DNA from: CAYJBP01 sp964372025
GTDB lineage: Bacteria; Bacillota; Dehalobacteriia; UBA4068
Assembly (NCBI GenBank): GCA_964372025.1
Contig: CAYJPF010000045.1
Span: 1-20,359, forward strand
Direction of reading: 5' to 3'
DNA length: 20,359 nt
This document shows positions 7,950 through 16,095 of the stretch, piece by piece; the stretch's first letter is position 1, and each line of letters starts with the position of its first letter. Both the position numbers and the translations under genes were made by a program. The notes under the pieces are model-generated. The model searched no databases, was not told the origin of the DNA, and was given only the letters and a program-made list of their open reading frames with translations.

Positions 7950-8866
7950 TAATTAGCCTCCTCCTTGGCATCTAAGCCCAGCTTATCCCGTAAATTTTGA
8001 TCTTTTAATAAAGGATAGCCCATTTTTTTACGTTGATCTAAATAGGCCTGACCACATTCTTTGGCCATTGCCCGCACCCTGCCGATATAACCCTGGCGCT
8101 CGGCTACCGATATAGCTCCGCGGGCATCCAATAAATTAAAGGTATGCGAGCATTTTAGCAAATAGTCATAGGCCGGCTGCACATAGCCTAAAGCCATGGT
8201 ACGCTTGGCCTCGGCCTCGTACATATCGAATAGCTTAAAAAGCATGGGCACATCGGCCACCTCAAAATTATAATGCGAATAATCTACCTCGTTTTGATGA
8301 TGCACATCACCATAAGTGATGCCCTTTACCCATTCAATATCATAAACGGTATCCACATTTTGAATAAACATGGCCAAGCGCTCGATACCATAGGTAATTT
8401 CGCCGCAAACCGGCTTACAATCTAAGCCGCAGCATTGCTGAAAATAGGTAAACTGGGTAACTTCCATGCCATCTAGCCAAACCTCCCAGCCTAAGCCCCA
8501 AGCGCCTAGGGTGGGGCTTTCCCAATTATCTTCTACAAAGCGGATATCATGGGCTAAGGGGTCAATGCCCAGCATGGCCAGCGATTGCAAATATAATTCC
8601 TGAATATCCGGCGGCGAAGGCTTAAGCAAAACCTGGTATTGATAATAATGCTGCAAGCGATTGGGATTTTCGCCATAGCGGCCATCGGTAGGACGGCGCG
8701 AAGGCTCTACATAGGCCACATTCCAAGGCTCGGGGCCTAGGGCGCGCAATGTAGTTGCCGGATTCATCGTGCCGGCACCTTTTTCGGTATCATAAGGCTG
8801 CAAAACTATGCAATCATGCTCGCCCCAAAACTGATTTAACTTAGCAATGATTTCCTGAAAATTCAT
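7949..8866 (-). CDS. glyQ: Glycyl-tRNA synthetase alpha subunit
   Basis: The 305-residue catalytic alpha chain (class II core) that activates glycine and works with the GlyS beta chain. Near-invariant family sequence is present from the start: FWGEHDCIVLQPYDTEKGAGTMNP is followed by RALGPEPWNVAYVEPSRRPTDGRYGENPNR and YQYQVLLKPSP. Length matches the family. GGAGG at 8876-8880 lies nine bases before ATG. Transcription should start near 8908 from the promoter at 8915-8943, leaving a leader of only about 40 bases. There is therefore no room for the T-box leader that often controls this operon in Firmicutes. Confidence 0.98.
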   Translation of the reverse strand: MNFQEIIAKLNQFWGEHDCIVLQPYDTEKGAGTMNPATTLRALGPEPWNVAYVEPSRRPTDGRYGENPNRLQHYYQYQVLLKPSPPDIQELYLQSLAMLGIDPLAHDIRFVEDNWESPTLGAWGLGWEVWLDGMEVTQFTYFQQCCGLDCKPVCGEITYGIERLAMFIQNVDTVYDIEWVKGITYGDVHHQNEVDYSHYNFEVADVPMLFKLFDMYEAEAKRTMALGYVQPAYDYLLKCSHTFNLLDARGAISVAERQGYIGRVRAMAKECGQAYLDQRKKMGYPLLKDQNLRDKLGLDAKEEAN

Positions 8867-8914
8867 TTACTATAGCCTCCTTAAAACAATATTATTTAAA
8901 TTTTTAATGTTATA

Positions 8915-8943
8915 ATTGTAACAAATATTGGTTAAAGTGTCAA
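8915..8943 (-). promoter_or_regulatory. Promoter of the glyQ-glyS-cobS-like operon
   Basis: Minus strand: perfect TTGACA (8938-8943), 17-bp spacer, TACAAT (8915-8920). One of the best sigma-A matches in the window. Confidence 0.72.
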
Positions 8944-8959
8944 ATAAATAATCCAACTA

Positions 8960-8988
8960 TTGTATTATCTTTAGGTTGATGTTATAAT
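8960..8988 (+). promoter_or_regulatory. Probable promoter of the EAL gene
   Basis: TTGTAT (8960-8965), 17-bp spacer, perfect TATAAT (8983-8988), back-to-back with the glyQ promoter. The -35 box matches only 3 of 6. Leader about 37 bases, with AAGGCGG at 9020-9026 before the ATG. Confidence 0.5.
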
Positions 8989-9031
8989 CAAATTATATGC
9001 AAAGCATTTTTGGATTTGAAAGGCGGTAATT

Positions 9032-10264
9032 ATGACAAATAGCCAGCCCAAATTAATCGATCATCGTTATAATATCCAAAGCTATGAGCAGTATCTTATC
9101 GATATGAAGACCAAAAAATTCAATAAAATGTGCATGACCGAAGTTATTAATGCCGATATGATGATTGCCACCTTTGGCGAGGACGATTATGCCCGCACTT
9201 GCAGCGAAATTTTGGCCATGGGTAATATGGCTTATCAGCAAATGGGCATTGATCATTTAGTGCATGTTTATGTTCATAGCTATAAAACTTTTATGGCAGT
9301 GGCCAATGATGATATGCCCGATATCGACTTTTTTAATCTGATGAAAACCAATCATCAGCAATACGAGTTAATATCCTCGCGGCAAACCGGTTTGGGCGGG
9401 GTATCGCGCTTTGTGCTGGCCTTTGGTGATGATTTAATCGATCATTGCAAAAGCGCCCTTCATCTTAATCGTGATATGCAGAATAATTTTATTGTGGCTT
9501 CGGATGAAAAAGAGCGTTTAGCTGCCGAAACCGAAGAAACTTTAAAAATGTTCGAGCTTATTCAATATGCCATTGAAAATGACAAAGTTGTGCCCTTTTA
9601 CCAGGCTATTCATGATAATCAGCAGAATAAGGCAACTAAATACGAGGCCTTAATGCGTATTTATGATCAAGATGATAATTTATGGTTACCGGGCACTTTT
9701 TTGGAGATATCCAAACAGCTAAAGCTATATTTGCCTTTAAGCAAAATTATGATTGATAAATCCTTAAAGGATTTTGAAAACTGCAATGCTATGCTAGATA
9801 TTAATATTACTTTATATGATATTCAATCCGATGATTTTAAGGATTGGTTTTTGCGCAGGATAAAGCAGCATCCCAGCCCCCAAAATATTACCATAGAATT
9901 TGTAGAATCCGAAGATTATAATAAAAACGAACAATTAATGGAGTTTTTAGAGGCCGTGCGCGAGCTGGGCTGCAAAATTGCCGTTGATGATTTTGGGGTT
10001 GGTTTTGCTACCTATACCTCTATTGTATCACTAAAGCCGGATATTATTAAAATAGATGGCGGCATTATTCGCAATATCCATAAAAGCGAAAATGCCATTA
10101 TTGTTAATTCTATTTGCTATATGGCCAGCCTAATAGGCTCTGAGGTAGTAGCCGAATTTGTAGCCGACCAGGATATTCAAAAGGCTATATTGGATAATGA
10201 TATTACTTTTTCGCAAGGGTTTTACTTTGCTAAACCGCTGCCTTTTGACCAATTAGAGTTTTAA
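9032..10264 (+). CDS. c-di-GMP phosphodiesterase: degenerate GGDEF-like N-terminus plus EAL domain
   Basis: A 410-residue soluble protein predicted to hydrolyse cyclic di-GMP to pGpG. The EAL domain (about 175-410) keeps the catalytic set: Gln191 in FYQAI, EALMR at 205-209, Asn258 in LDINIT, Glu289 in TIEF, DDFG at 319-322, Lys340 in IIKID, Glu375 in AEF, and Gln395 in SQGF. Activity is therefore expected. Residues about 30-160 look like a GGDEF fold without the signature (no GGDEF, no metal-binding Asp), perhaps a regulatory domain; this part is judged only on pattern. No membrane segment or PAS domain. Start has AAGGCGG five bases upstream. A strong terminator follows. Neighbour to a GGDEF-containing hydrogenase-like sensor, so the two may balance one c-di-GMP pool. 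Confidence 0.9.
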   Translation: MTNSQPKLIDHRYNIQSYEQYLIDMKTKKFNKMCMTEVINADMMIATFGEDDYARTCSEILAMGNMAYQQMGIDHLVHVYVHSYKTFMAVANDDMPDIDFFNLMKTNHQQYELISSRQTGLGGVSRFVLAFGDDLIDHCKSALHLNRDMQNNFIVASDEKERLAAETEETLKMFELIQYAIENDKVVPFYQAIHDNQQNKATKYEALMRIYDQDDNLWLPGTFLEISKQLKLYLPLSKIMIDKSLKDFENCNAMLDINITLYDIQSDDFKDWFLRRIKQHPSPQNITIEFVESEDYNKNEQLMEFLEAVRELGCKIAVDDFGVGFATYTSIVSLKPDIIKIDGGIIRNIHKSENAIIVNSICYMASLIGSEVVAEFVADQDIQKAILDNDITFSQGFYFAKPLPFDQLEF

Positions 10265-10303
10265 GAGCTAAGTCCCATGGCTTTAATTAGATAATAGGTA
10301 AAT

Positions 10304-10347
10304 AGGGGCTGTCGCAAATAAATTTGCGACAGCCCCTTTTATTATTT
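10304..10347. terminator. Bidirectional intrinsic terminator
   Basis: Perfect 16-bp stem AGGGGCTGTCGCAAAT (10304-10319) and its complement (10322-10337) with a two-base loop, followed on the + strand by TTTTATTATTT. It separates the convergent EAL gene and ArsR-type regulator and shares the GGGCTGTCGC core with the terminator at 4963. Confidence 0.85.
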
Positions 10348-10360
10348 AGATTAGCCTTAT

Positions 10361-11473
10361 TTATGAATTATTTAGATAGCTGTTCATCTCATGCCAGATT
10401 TTTTGTACTTGCTTATGATTTGCTTTATAAAATACATTCTTTTTAACAGTTATATGCTCAACTAATCTGGCTTGCTTTAAAATTTTAAGATGAATAGATA
10501 CCGTGCTTTGCGAAAGCGAAAGCATTTTGGCCAAATTCTTAGTAGTAACCGATTGATCCCAGATAATTTTAAGAATACGCAGCCGATTATCCTCGCCCAA
10601 AGCCTTAAGGCCATCTAAAGTAGTGGCGTTTAAGGATTGGAATAAGTTTAAATAGCTAATATCAATATTATAACAAATATTAAAGCAGTTTTCATCAGCA
10701 TCCAATAAAAGATGCGGCGACGAAAATACCGAGAAAAATACATTGATATTCTTAACCTCGTTAAGGCTAATATTAAGCAAACCATGCTGCCTTGCAATTA
10801 AAGCACCGTCTTTATAGTTTAAATCATGATGAATACCGCTTAAAAATACAATAGCATCCGTGCTAAGCCCATATAAGGATAAAGATTGCACAATTTGCTC
10901 GGTGCTTTTGGTAATATTAGGCCAAATATGCTTAAAAACCATTTGCCAATAACTATTTAGCAAAGAAATTAACTGCCGCCTAAAACCATTAATATCATTA
11001 AGAATTGATTTGATAATATCAATATTAAAAAAACCTTCGATAGTGCTAAAATCCCGATTATCCAAATTGCCGGGATTAACCAGCCAATTTGCCACTTGCT
11101 CTTTAGTAGGGCCGGTATTTGAAATATGGACGAAAAGGTAGACAAATTCACTATCACTTAAAGCGGCTAGCTGCGCCAGGCGCTGTCCGAAAATCTGCTC
11201 ATAATCTTCCATAAATAGGGGTTGGCTGCTAACTAAGTGTTTGGCCATGCTAATAACAGTATAAAAATTGGCATAACTGGTATTAAAATAAATAATTTGA
11301 TCATGTAATTCCAAGCTAATTAAGCTACTTATTTTATCCAAAATAGCTAAACTGTCATGATGATGATCGGGCTCACCCAAAGCATGAAGGCTAATTACAG
11401 CCTCCACAAAGGGATCTTTATAAAAATGGATTAATGGGCTAGAAGCTTGAGATGGTTCGTTAGCTAAAAACAT
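10361..11473 (-). CDS. ArsR-type HTH transcriptional regulator with long N-terminal domain
   Basis: A 370-residue protein. The C-terminal winged helix (about 286-352) is ArsR-like: LDGLKALGEDNRLRILKII, then helix-turn-helix TTKNLAKMLSLSQSTVSIHLKIL (recognition helix about 321-332), and a wing at HITVKKNVFYKA. Residues 1-280 form an alpha-rich domain I do not recognise, far longer than the roughly 100-residue classical ArsR repressor; it may be a ligand or partner-sensing module. No CxCxxC metal site of ArsR/SmtB type is seen in the HTH. The ATG at 11473 has no good ribosome binding site, but an in-frame TAG lies shortly upstream, so little extension is possible. The palindrome at its own promoter suggests autoregulation. 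Confidence 0.82.
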   Translation of the reverse strand: MFLANEPSQASSPLIHFYKDPFVEAVISLHALGEPDHHHDSLAILDKISSLISLELHDQIIYFNTSYANFYTVISMAKHLVSSQPLFMEDYEQIFGQRLAQLAALSDSEFVYLFVHISNTGPTKEQVANWLVNPGNLDNRDFSTIEGFFNIDIIKSILNDINGFRRQLISLLNSYWQMVFKHIWPNITKSTEQIVQSLSLYGLSTDAIVFLSGIHHDLNYKDGALIARQHGLLNISLNEVKNINVFFSVFSSPHLLLDADENCFNICYNIDISYLNLFQSLNATTLDGLKALGEDNRLRILKIIWDQSVTTKNLAKMLSLSQSTVSIHLKILKQARLVEHITVKKNVFYKANHKQVQKIWHEMNSYLNNS

Positions 11474-11504
11474 AATATCACGCTCATTTTTCTTATACAG
11501 CCCC

Positions 11505-11547
11505 TAGTTACATAACTAATTATAACACTTTTTTTACATAATTACAA
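11505..11547 (-). promoter_or_regulatory. Promoter and candidate operator of the ArsR-type regulator
   Basis: Minus strand: TTGTAA (11542-11547), 17-bp spacer, perfect TATAAT (11519-11524). Abutting the -10 box on the start-site side is a perfect palindrome, TAGTTA-CA-TAACTA (11505-11518), placed where a repressor would block initiation. A related TTACATAA recurs at 11534-11541 inside the spacer. The operator role is inferred from position. Confidence 0.5.
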
Positions 11548-11637
11548 TAAAAATTTGTAAAATTATCTATATATTTTGATAAATAATCTAAACAAGCTAA
11601 AATAGGTGATTATTTATTGCAATTACTATTTTTTACT

Positions 11638-11677
11638 AAAAAATTAACGTAACAAAATTATCACATAATGTTACGTT
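11638..11677 (-). terminator. Probable terminator of the hydrogenase-GGDEF gene
   Basis: Inverted repeat AACGTAACA (11646-11654) / TGTTACGTT (11669-11677) with a 14-base loop. Read on the minus strand it is followed by AATTTTTT. The stem is weak (9 bp, A/T-rich), so a protein-binding palindrome is the alternative. Confidence 0.45.
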
Positions 11678-11740
11678 TTCATAAAAATATTAAATTTGCT
11701 TGCCAATAATACTTTAATGCCTATAAATTTTAATAGCTGT

Positions 11741-13492
11741 TTATTTTTGATTACGCCGATCGGCTTCTTGCTTTTTGCGATAATATTCTTGCTTATTATG
11801 ATACATTTGCTGGTCGGCATCATCCATTTTTTGCTCTAAATCGCTAGCAGCCAGGCTATGCGCCATACCCATCGATACCACCAAGCTATCTTGGGCAGCA
11901 AAAGCTTGCTGTAAAGAATTAAAGCGCTTAGCAAAAGTTTGCTTATTGCCATCCTCGACCAAAATAATAAACTCATCGCCGCCAATTCGGTATACCGAAC
12001 CATTAAATATTTCCTTTAAGGTATGGCAGCAATTAATAATCATTTGATCGCCAAAGCTATGGCCATGGATATCATTAGCTTGCTTTAAGCCATTAATATC
12101 AATATAAATTATACCCACAAAGCCGGGATGATTAGTTTTAATCGACTCTACCGCCAAAGAAAAACTGTAGCGATTTTTAGAGCCGGTTAAATCGTCGATT
12201 AAGCTTAGCTTTTTAAATTTATTAAGCAAATAATGGCGGCAATTATTACGATCATTATGGCCGGTAGCCAAATCATAGGCAAAATCATAGCAATTACCAT
12301 AGCCGCAGCTAAAACAGTTAATCACCCTATCCTGCTCGCTAATTTTGCCCAAGGAAATAAAGGCCGTTTCTAAATCTACATCCTTTTTGCGCTGATAAGC
12401 TGCGCTTTTATCGGTATAGCCGCGCATAAAATCTGCCAGGTTTAGTTTTTGATCAAAATAACCCATCAATTCGCGGCCTTCTTCTTTATCCAGCTTTTTT
12501 TTGCTTTTATTAATCTTAAAATCAATATGATTTAAGCTGGCAGTTTTTTTAGTGCCTGTGCCCAAATTACAGCCATGCTCGCAGTTTAGGGCATCGATAA
12601 TTTGCGGTACCGGATTGCCTTGCGCAATATCACGGCTATATTCTTTAAGATAATTATTAATATTATTGATGCCTTCGATTTGCTTTATCCAAATATCATC
12701 GCCCAAGTGAAACTTAATATTTTCGCTTAAGCCACCCGGACGCGGAAAAGCAAAGCCCAAAGAACCTTCGATATTATCAAAGTCCAGCGCCGGATAATCA
12801 GCTAAATTTATCTTGTTTTGCTTAATATAATCGATAAATTTGCTAAAAGTTATATTATATTCCAAATTTTGCGGGGTATGAATGCTAATAAGCTCCCGCT
12901 TTTTACCAATACAGGGCGATAAAAAAGCTAGTTTATCGGCCGAGTTTAAATATTTTTGCAAATAAATCGCCAAACAACTAACCGGGCTATGTATCGGCGA
13001 AAGATAATCAATTAAATTAGGAAAATATTTTTCGATATTACTAACCACTACCGGGCAAGGTTGAGCAATTAAACGCTTATTTTTTTTGCCAACAATAGCC
13101 TTTAAATGCCCCCAGGTGCAAATATCGGCACCTAAGGATACATCATAAACATTATGTACACCCTTATCCTTTAAATAGCCCAAAATATTGGCCGTTAAAT
13201 CAAAATTAAACCAAGCCGCAGGCGCTACTACCACCGATATATTAACACCGCGCTTTAAATCAGCAAAAAAACGCTCGGTATCATCACGAAAATCCCGAGC
13301 TTGATGATCGCAAATATCCAAACAATCGCCGCAGGAAATACAAAAGCCATTTTTGATGAAAACCTTACCGGTATCCACTTCAAAAAATGCCTCATTAGCC
13401 TTGGTAGGGCAGGCAAAAATACACTTATTGCAGCCCATGCAATTTTCCTGCTTGGTGTAAACAAAGTCCGGGTTATTTAAGATAGTAGTCAC
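11741..13492 (-). CDS. Sensory-type [FeFe]-hydrogenase domain fused to a GGDEF diguanylate cyclase
   Basis: A cytosolic 583-residue fusion (numbered from GTG 13492). (1) Two 4Fe-4S ferredoxin motifs, Cys18/21/24/28 and Cys51/54/57/61. (2) An [FeFe]-hydrogenase large-subunit domain (about 85-315) with the four expected H-cluster Cys: Cys146 in QPCPVV, Cys194 in SPCIGKK, Cys304 and Cys308 in LNCEHGCNLG. (3) An extra Fe-S domain, CFSCGYGNC plus Cys418. (4) GGDEF domain from DDLTG (433-437) to RIGGDEF (502-508), with IDINGLKQAND and GHSFGD. The proton-relay Cys of catalytic enzymes (TSCCP) is Pro145, as in putative sensory group C proteins. No I-site RxxD precedes GGDEF. Likely reads H2 or redox state and makes c-di-GMP; that link is inference. 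A TTG at 13501 is in frame, but AAGGG (13503-13507) spaces properly (10 bases) only to the GTG. Own promoter upstream. Confidence 0.9.
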   Translation of the reverse strand: MTTILNNPDFVYTKQENCMGCNKCIFACPTKANEAFFEVDTGKVFIKNGFCISCGDCLDICDHQARDFRDDTERFFADLKRGVNISVVVAPAAWFNFDLTANILGYLKDKGVHNVYDVSLGADICTWGHLKAIVGKKNKRLIAQPCPVVVSNIEKYFPNLIDYLSPIHSPVSCLAIYLQKYLNSADKLAFLSPCIGKKRELISIHTPQNLEYNITFSKFIDYIKQNKINLADYPALDFDNIEGSLGFAFPRPGGLSENIKFHLGDDIWIKQIEGINNINNYLKEYSRDIAQGNPVPQIIDALNCEHGCNLGTGTKKTASLNHIDFKINKSKKKLDKEEGRELMGYFDQKLNLADFMRGYTDKSAAYQRKKDVDLETAFISLGKISEQDRVINCFSCGYGNCYDFAYDLATGHNDRNNCRHYLLNKFKKLSLIDDLTGSKNRYSFSLAVESIKTNHPGFVGIIYIDINGLKQANDIHGHSFGDQMIINCCHTLKEIFNGSVYRIGGDEFIILVEDGNKQTFAKRFNSLQQAFAAQDSLVVSMGMAHSLAASDLEQKMDDADQQMYHNKQEYYRKKQEADRRNQK

Positions 13493-13545
13493 AGTAACCA
13501 AACCCTTAGCTAATTTTTATTGTAAAGCGTCACTCTGATTACTAT

Positions 13546-13574
13546 ATTATACCTAAAAAAAGCAATTTTGTCAA
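13546..13574 (-). promoter_or_regulatory. Promoter of the hydrogenase-GGDEF gene
   Basis: Minus strand: perfect TTGACA (13569-13574), 17-bp spacer, perfect TATAAT (13546-13551). It lies in the 103-base gap after the PPT-FrhB gene, so the sensor is transcribed independently and probably constitutively at a good level. Confidence 0.8.
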
Positions 13575-13595
13575 ATACAATAATTTGTCTTATTT

Positions 13596-15947
13596 TTAAT
13601 TTTTGTTAACAATTACTTGTTGCAAGCGCTTTAATGCAGGAAGGCTGGTTTGGGGCGCAGGCTTAGCTAAGGCCTTCGCTAAAGCCTCGTTAAAACCAAG
13701 GCCGGGCATATCGGCAAAAAATTGCTCTTGCTTAGGATGAGTAGCCAAAGAACCGGCCAAGGCAGGATTATACTCTACTGCGCTCATAAAGTCCACTTTT
13801 TCGATTATCAAATGAGGGATAATGCCTTTAAGTGCGGCAATTCCTTTTTCGCTATAAGGAATAACTAAAGAGATGCCCTTATCATCATGAAGATGAGGCG
13901 CAATTTTATCTACACCCCAAAAATCGCCAATAATTAAATCGGCGGCCACCATTTGGCGGCTAAAACAATTAGCGCAAGAAGGCCGATTGATTAGGCTTTG
14001 ATAAAAGCCCTGCATATAGTGGTTCTGTTCGGGCTTATAATCTTTATAGCTGCCGCCCCCCAAATAAAGGCGCATCAAAAAGTTTTGCCAGCCTTGGCTT
14101 TTATTGCGAAAATCAATAAAACTAATGCGAGCATTATGTGCCTTTTGCTCATCCTCGATATAAGCCTTAAAGGCTAGTGGCGAAGGCACGCCATGGCAGA
14201 CTAATCCCACTGTAAGCAGGTAATCACTATCCCCAACAAAGGCGCGCACTGCTGCTGTTTGGCAAGGTGTGCCGCAAAATAGAATTGGCCTTTTGGCCTC
14301 GATAATTTGTTTGATCAAAGGCAATACTTCGCTGATATCACTTTGCACATATTTAGAGCCGCGCAGCTTAGGGATATCGGTGGGATTATCGATAATGATA
14401 TGGCGCAAGCGCAAATTATGATCATAGGCCGCCCCGCAAACATAGCCGCCATGCAATAGCAAATCTAAAGCTAAAGGGCTAAAAAGTCCACCCGATGCAC
14501 TTTGCAGGCGCGTAGTGCTATCCTGCAAATAAGCAGCATAGGCTACCTGGGGTTTAACCGGCTGATAATGCTTATTGGCCGGGCAAACTTTAACACAAAG
14601 ATTACATTTTTGGCATAATTCCTGATTAAGGCTAGGATAGCTAAAACCCTTGCTATCCGGGCACATACTAATTGCTTCGGCCGGGCAAGATGCCTTACAA
14701 AGTGCACAGCCAGTGCATAGGCTTTTGCCGGCTAGGCTATTTTGCTCTGTTTTAAAGGGAATTTCTTTATCTTGATAAATGCGATCTAAATACAAAGTAA
14801 GGCTTTGGCTTAAAGATAAGTAAGAAGGCATAATTTCCTGCAAGCGTTGCCGCAAATTCTGCTCATTTTTTTCCAGCCATACAAAAGATTGCCGCAGTTG
14901 CTCGGAATGTTTTAATTGATTGCTTAAGAGCACAAAATTCTCTTTATCATCAAATAATTCGCGGGTAATGCCTTCGATTTCCGGACAATCGGTAAAGGCG
15001 ATAGCCGGAACTTGGCAGCTTAAAGCGGCAATTACTGCTTGACGATAGCAGCCAATAAAGAATTTTAAATTACTAATCACATATTTTTGCTCGATGATAC
15101 TTAAATCATCCATAATAATTATCCGAAAATCATTGGCAAATTCCTGATGCAAAGAGCGCAAAAGTGGGCGATCGTCGCTACCGGGGCTAATATTATGAGG
15201 GATTAGAGCAATTTGCAGTTTAGTGCTACCTAATAAGTAGCGAATTAAATGGCGATAATTATCACGCACAATACCCATATCGGACTCATTGGCAATCAGC
15301 GAGCTGCTGATATTGATGCCCACCGTATTTTGCGGCGCAAAGCCGCTAGGAAAAGGCGCTTTGTTTTTTTCGAGCACAAAACCGGGGTCGGGGCTTAAAA
15401 GAATATTGCTTAAGCCTTTTTCCTTTAAAGCGGCAAAGGTTAGGCGCTCGCTAACTGCTATAAAATTAAAGTTGCGTAAATGGGCAATAATTTGCTGATC
15501 TATATGGGGCGAAAATAAAGAAAAGCCCACTAAAATAAAGGGTTTATTTTGCTTTATCACATAATTATCGTAGCATAAGGTTTGTTTAATTTTGGCGGGG
15601 CTATAATTATCGCCACCTAAAGCAATAATGATATCGGCAGCGGCCACAGCAGTTTTAAAATTTTGCTCTAAAGGCAAGGGCAGGGCATTGGTATTTTCCT
15701 GCATATATTTTTGCCAGCGAAAACTTAAGGCTCGCGGGCTAAAGCGAGCCGGCAAATTATTATAGCCACTAAATTTTAAATCGCTTAAATCGGCCAAATA
15801 TTTTTTATCGGCCTGCTTAGCAAAAGAAAAAAGCTCTATTTGGCAAGTTGGGGCAATTTTTTTAAGCAAAAAAACTATTGAGCGCACCTGCGCCTCATAA
15901 TCATGATTATAGCTGCCATAATGATGAATTAGCAAAATTCTTTTCAT
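13596..15947 (-). CDS. Polysaccharide pyruvyl transferase fused to ferredoxin/FrhB-like domain
   Basis: A 783-residue fusion. Residues 1-390 are polysaccharide-pyruvyl-transferase-like: IIIALGGDNYSPAK (106-119) is the family's GGD motif, and FFIGCYRQAVIAALSCQVPAIA (297-318) is the late glycosyltransferase-B-like motif, though the His normally found there reads Gln303. Residues 405-460 carry two 4Fe-4S sites, Cys411/414/417/421 and Cys445/448/451/455. Residues 465-760 are the FrhB (F420 hydrogenase/dehydrogenase beta) fold: SASGGLFS, GSKYVQSD, FCGTPCQ (557-563), VCHGVPSP, RPSCANC (655-661), GDFWGVD. The two families often occur as neighbours in polysaccharide clusters; here they are one chain. 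It may modify a surface sugar with redox input, but no other polysaccharide gene is in view. GAGG at 15955-15958 precedes ATG. Confidence 0.88.
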   Translation of the reverse strand: MKRILLIHHYGSYNHDYEAQVRSIVFLLKKIAPTCQIELFSFAKQADKKYLADLSDLKFSGYNNLPARFSPRALSFRWQKYMQENTNALPLPLEQNFKTAVAAADIIIALGGDNYSPAKIKQTLCYDNYVIKQNKPFILVGFSLFSPHIDQQIIAHLRNFNFIAVSERLTFAALKEKGLSNILLSPDPGFVLEKNKAPFPSGFAPQNTVGINISSSLIANESDMGIVRDNYRHLIRYLLGSTKLQIALIPHNISPGSDDRPLLRSLHQEFANDFRIIIMDDLSIIEQKYVISNLKFFIGCYRQAVIAALSCQVPAIAFTDCPEIEGITRELFDDKENFVLLSNQLKHSEQLRQSFVWLEKNEQNLRQRLQEIMPSYLSLSQSLTLYLDRIYQDKEIPFKTEQNSLAGKSLCTGCALCKASCPAEAISMCPDSKGFSYPSLNQELCQKCNLCVKVCPANKHYQPVKPQVAYAAYLQDSTTRLQSASGGLFSPLALDLLLHGGYVCGAAYDHNLRLRHIIIDNPTDIPKLRGSKYVQSDISEVLPLIKQIIEAKRPILFCGTPCQTAAVRAFVGDSDYLLTVGLVCHGVPSPLAFKAYIEDEQKAHNARISFIDFRNKSQGWQNFLMRLYLGGGSYKDYKPEQNHYMQGFYQSLINRPSCANCFSRQMVAADLIIGDFWGVDKIAPHLHDDKGISLVIPYSEKGIAALKGIIPHLIIEKVDFMSAVEYNPALAGSLATHPKQEQFFADMPGLGFNEALAKALAKPAPQTSLPALKRLQQVIVNKN

Positions 15948-15986
15948 TCTTTTTCCTCAACAATATTATTTTTGAGCCTAATAATA

Positions 15987-16015
15987 AGTATATCCTAAAA
16001 TGTAATTAATTGCAA
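15987..16015 (-). promoter_or_regulatory. Promoter of the PPT-FrhB fusion gene
   Basis: Minus strand: TTGCAA (16010-16015), 17-bp spacer, TATACT (15987-15992). Divergent from the promoter at 16036-16063. Confidence 0.55.
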
Positions 16016-16035
16016 TATTATTAACAATTTTGTTG

Positions 16036-16063
16036 TTGACAAATCAAAGCAACATAGTATAAT
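16036..16063 (+). promoter_or_regulatory. Promoter of the NTF2-like gene
   Basis: Perfect TTGACA (16036-16041), 16-bp spacer, perfect TATAAT (16058-16063). The leader is about 25 bases, ending in GGAGG at 16086-16090. Confidence 0.78.
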
Positions 16064-16095
16064 AAAAATAAGTCAAAAAAACTTTGGAGGTTATT

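Noticed and set aside
11741..13492. Ordinary H2-producing [FeFe]-hydrogenase
   Set aside because: The first Cys of the TSCCP loop is Pro145, the domain has the short group C pattern, and a GGDEF output domain is attached, all pointing to a sensor instead.
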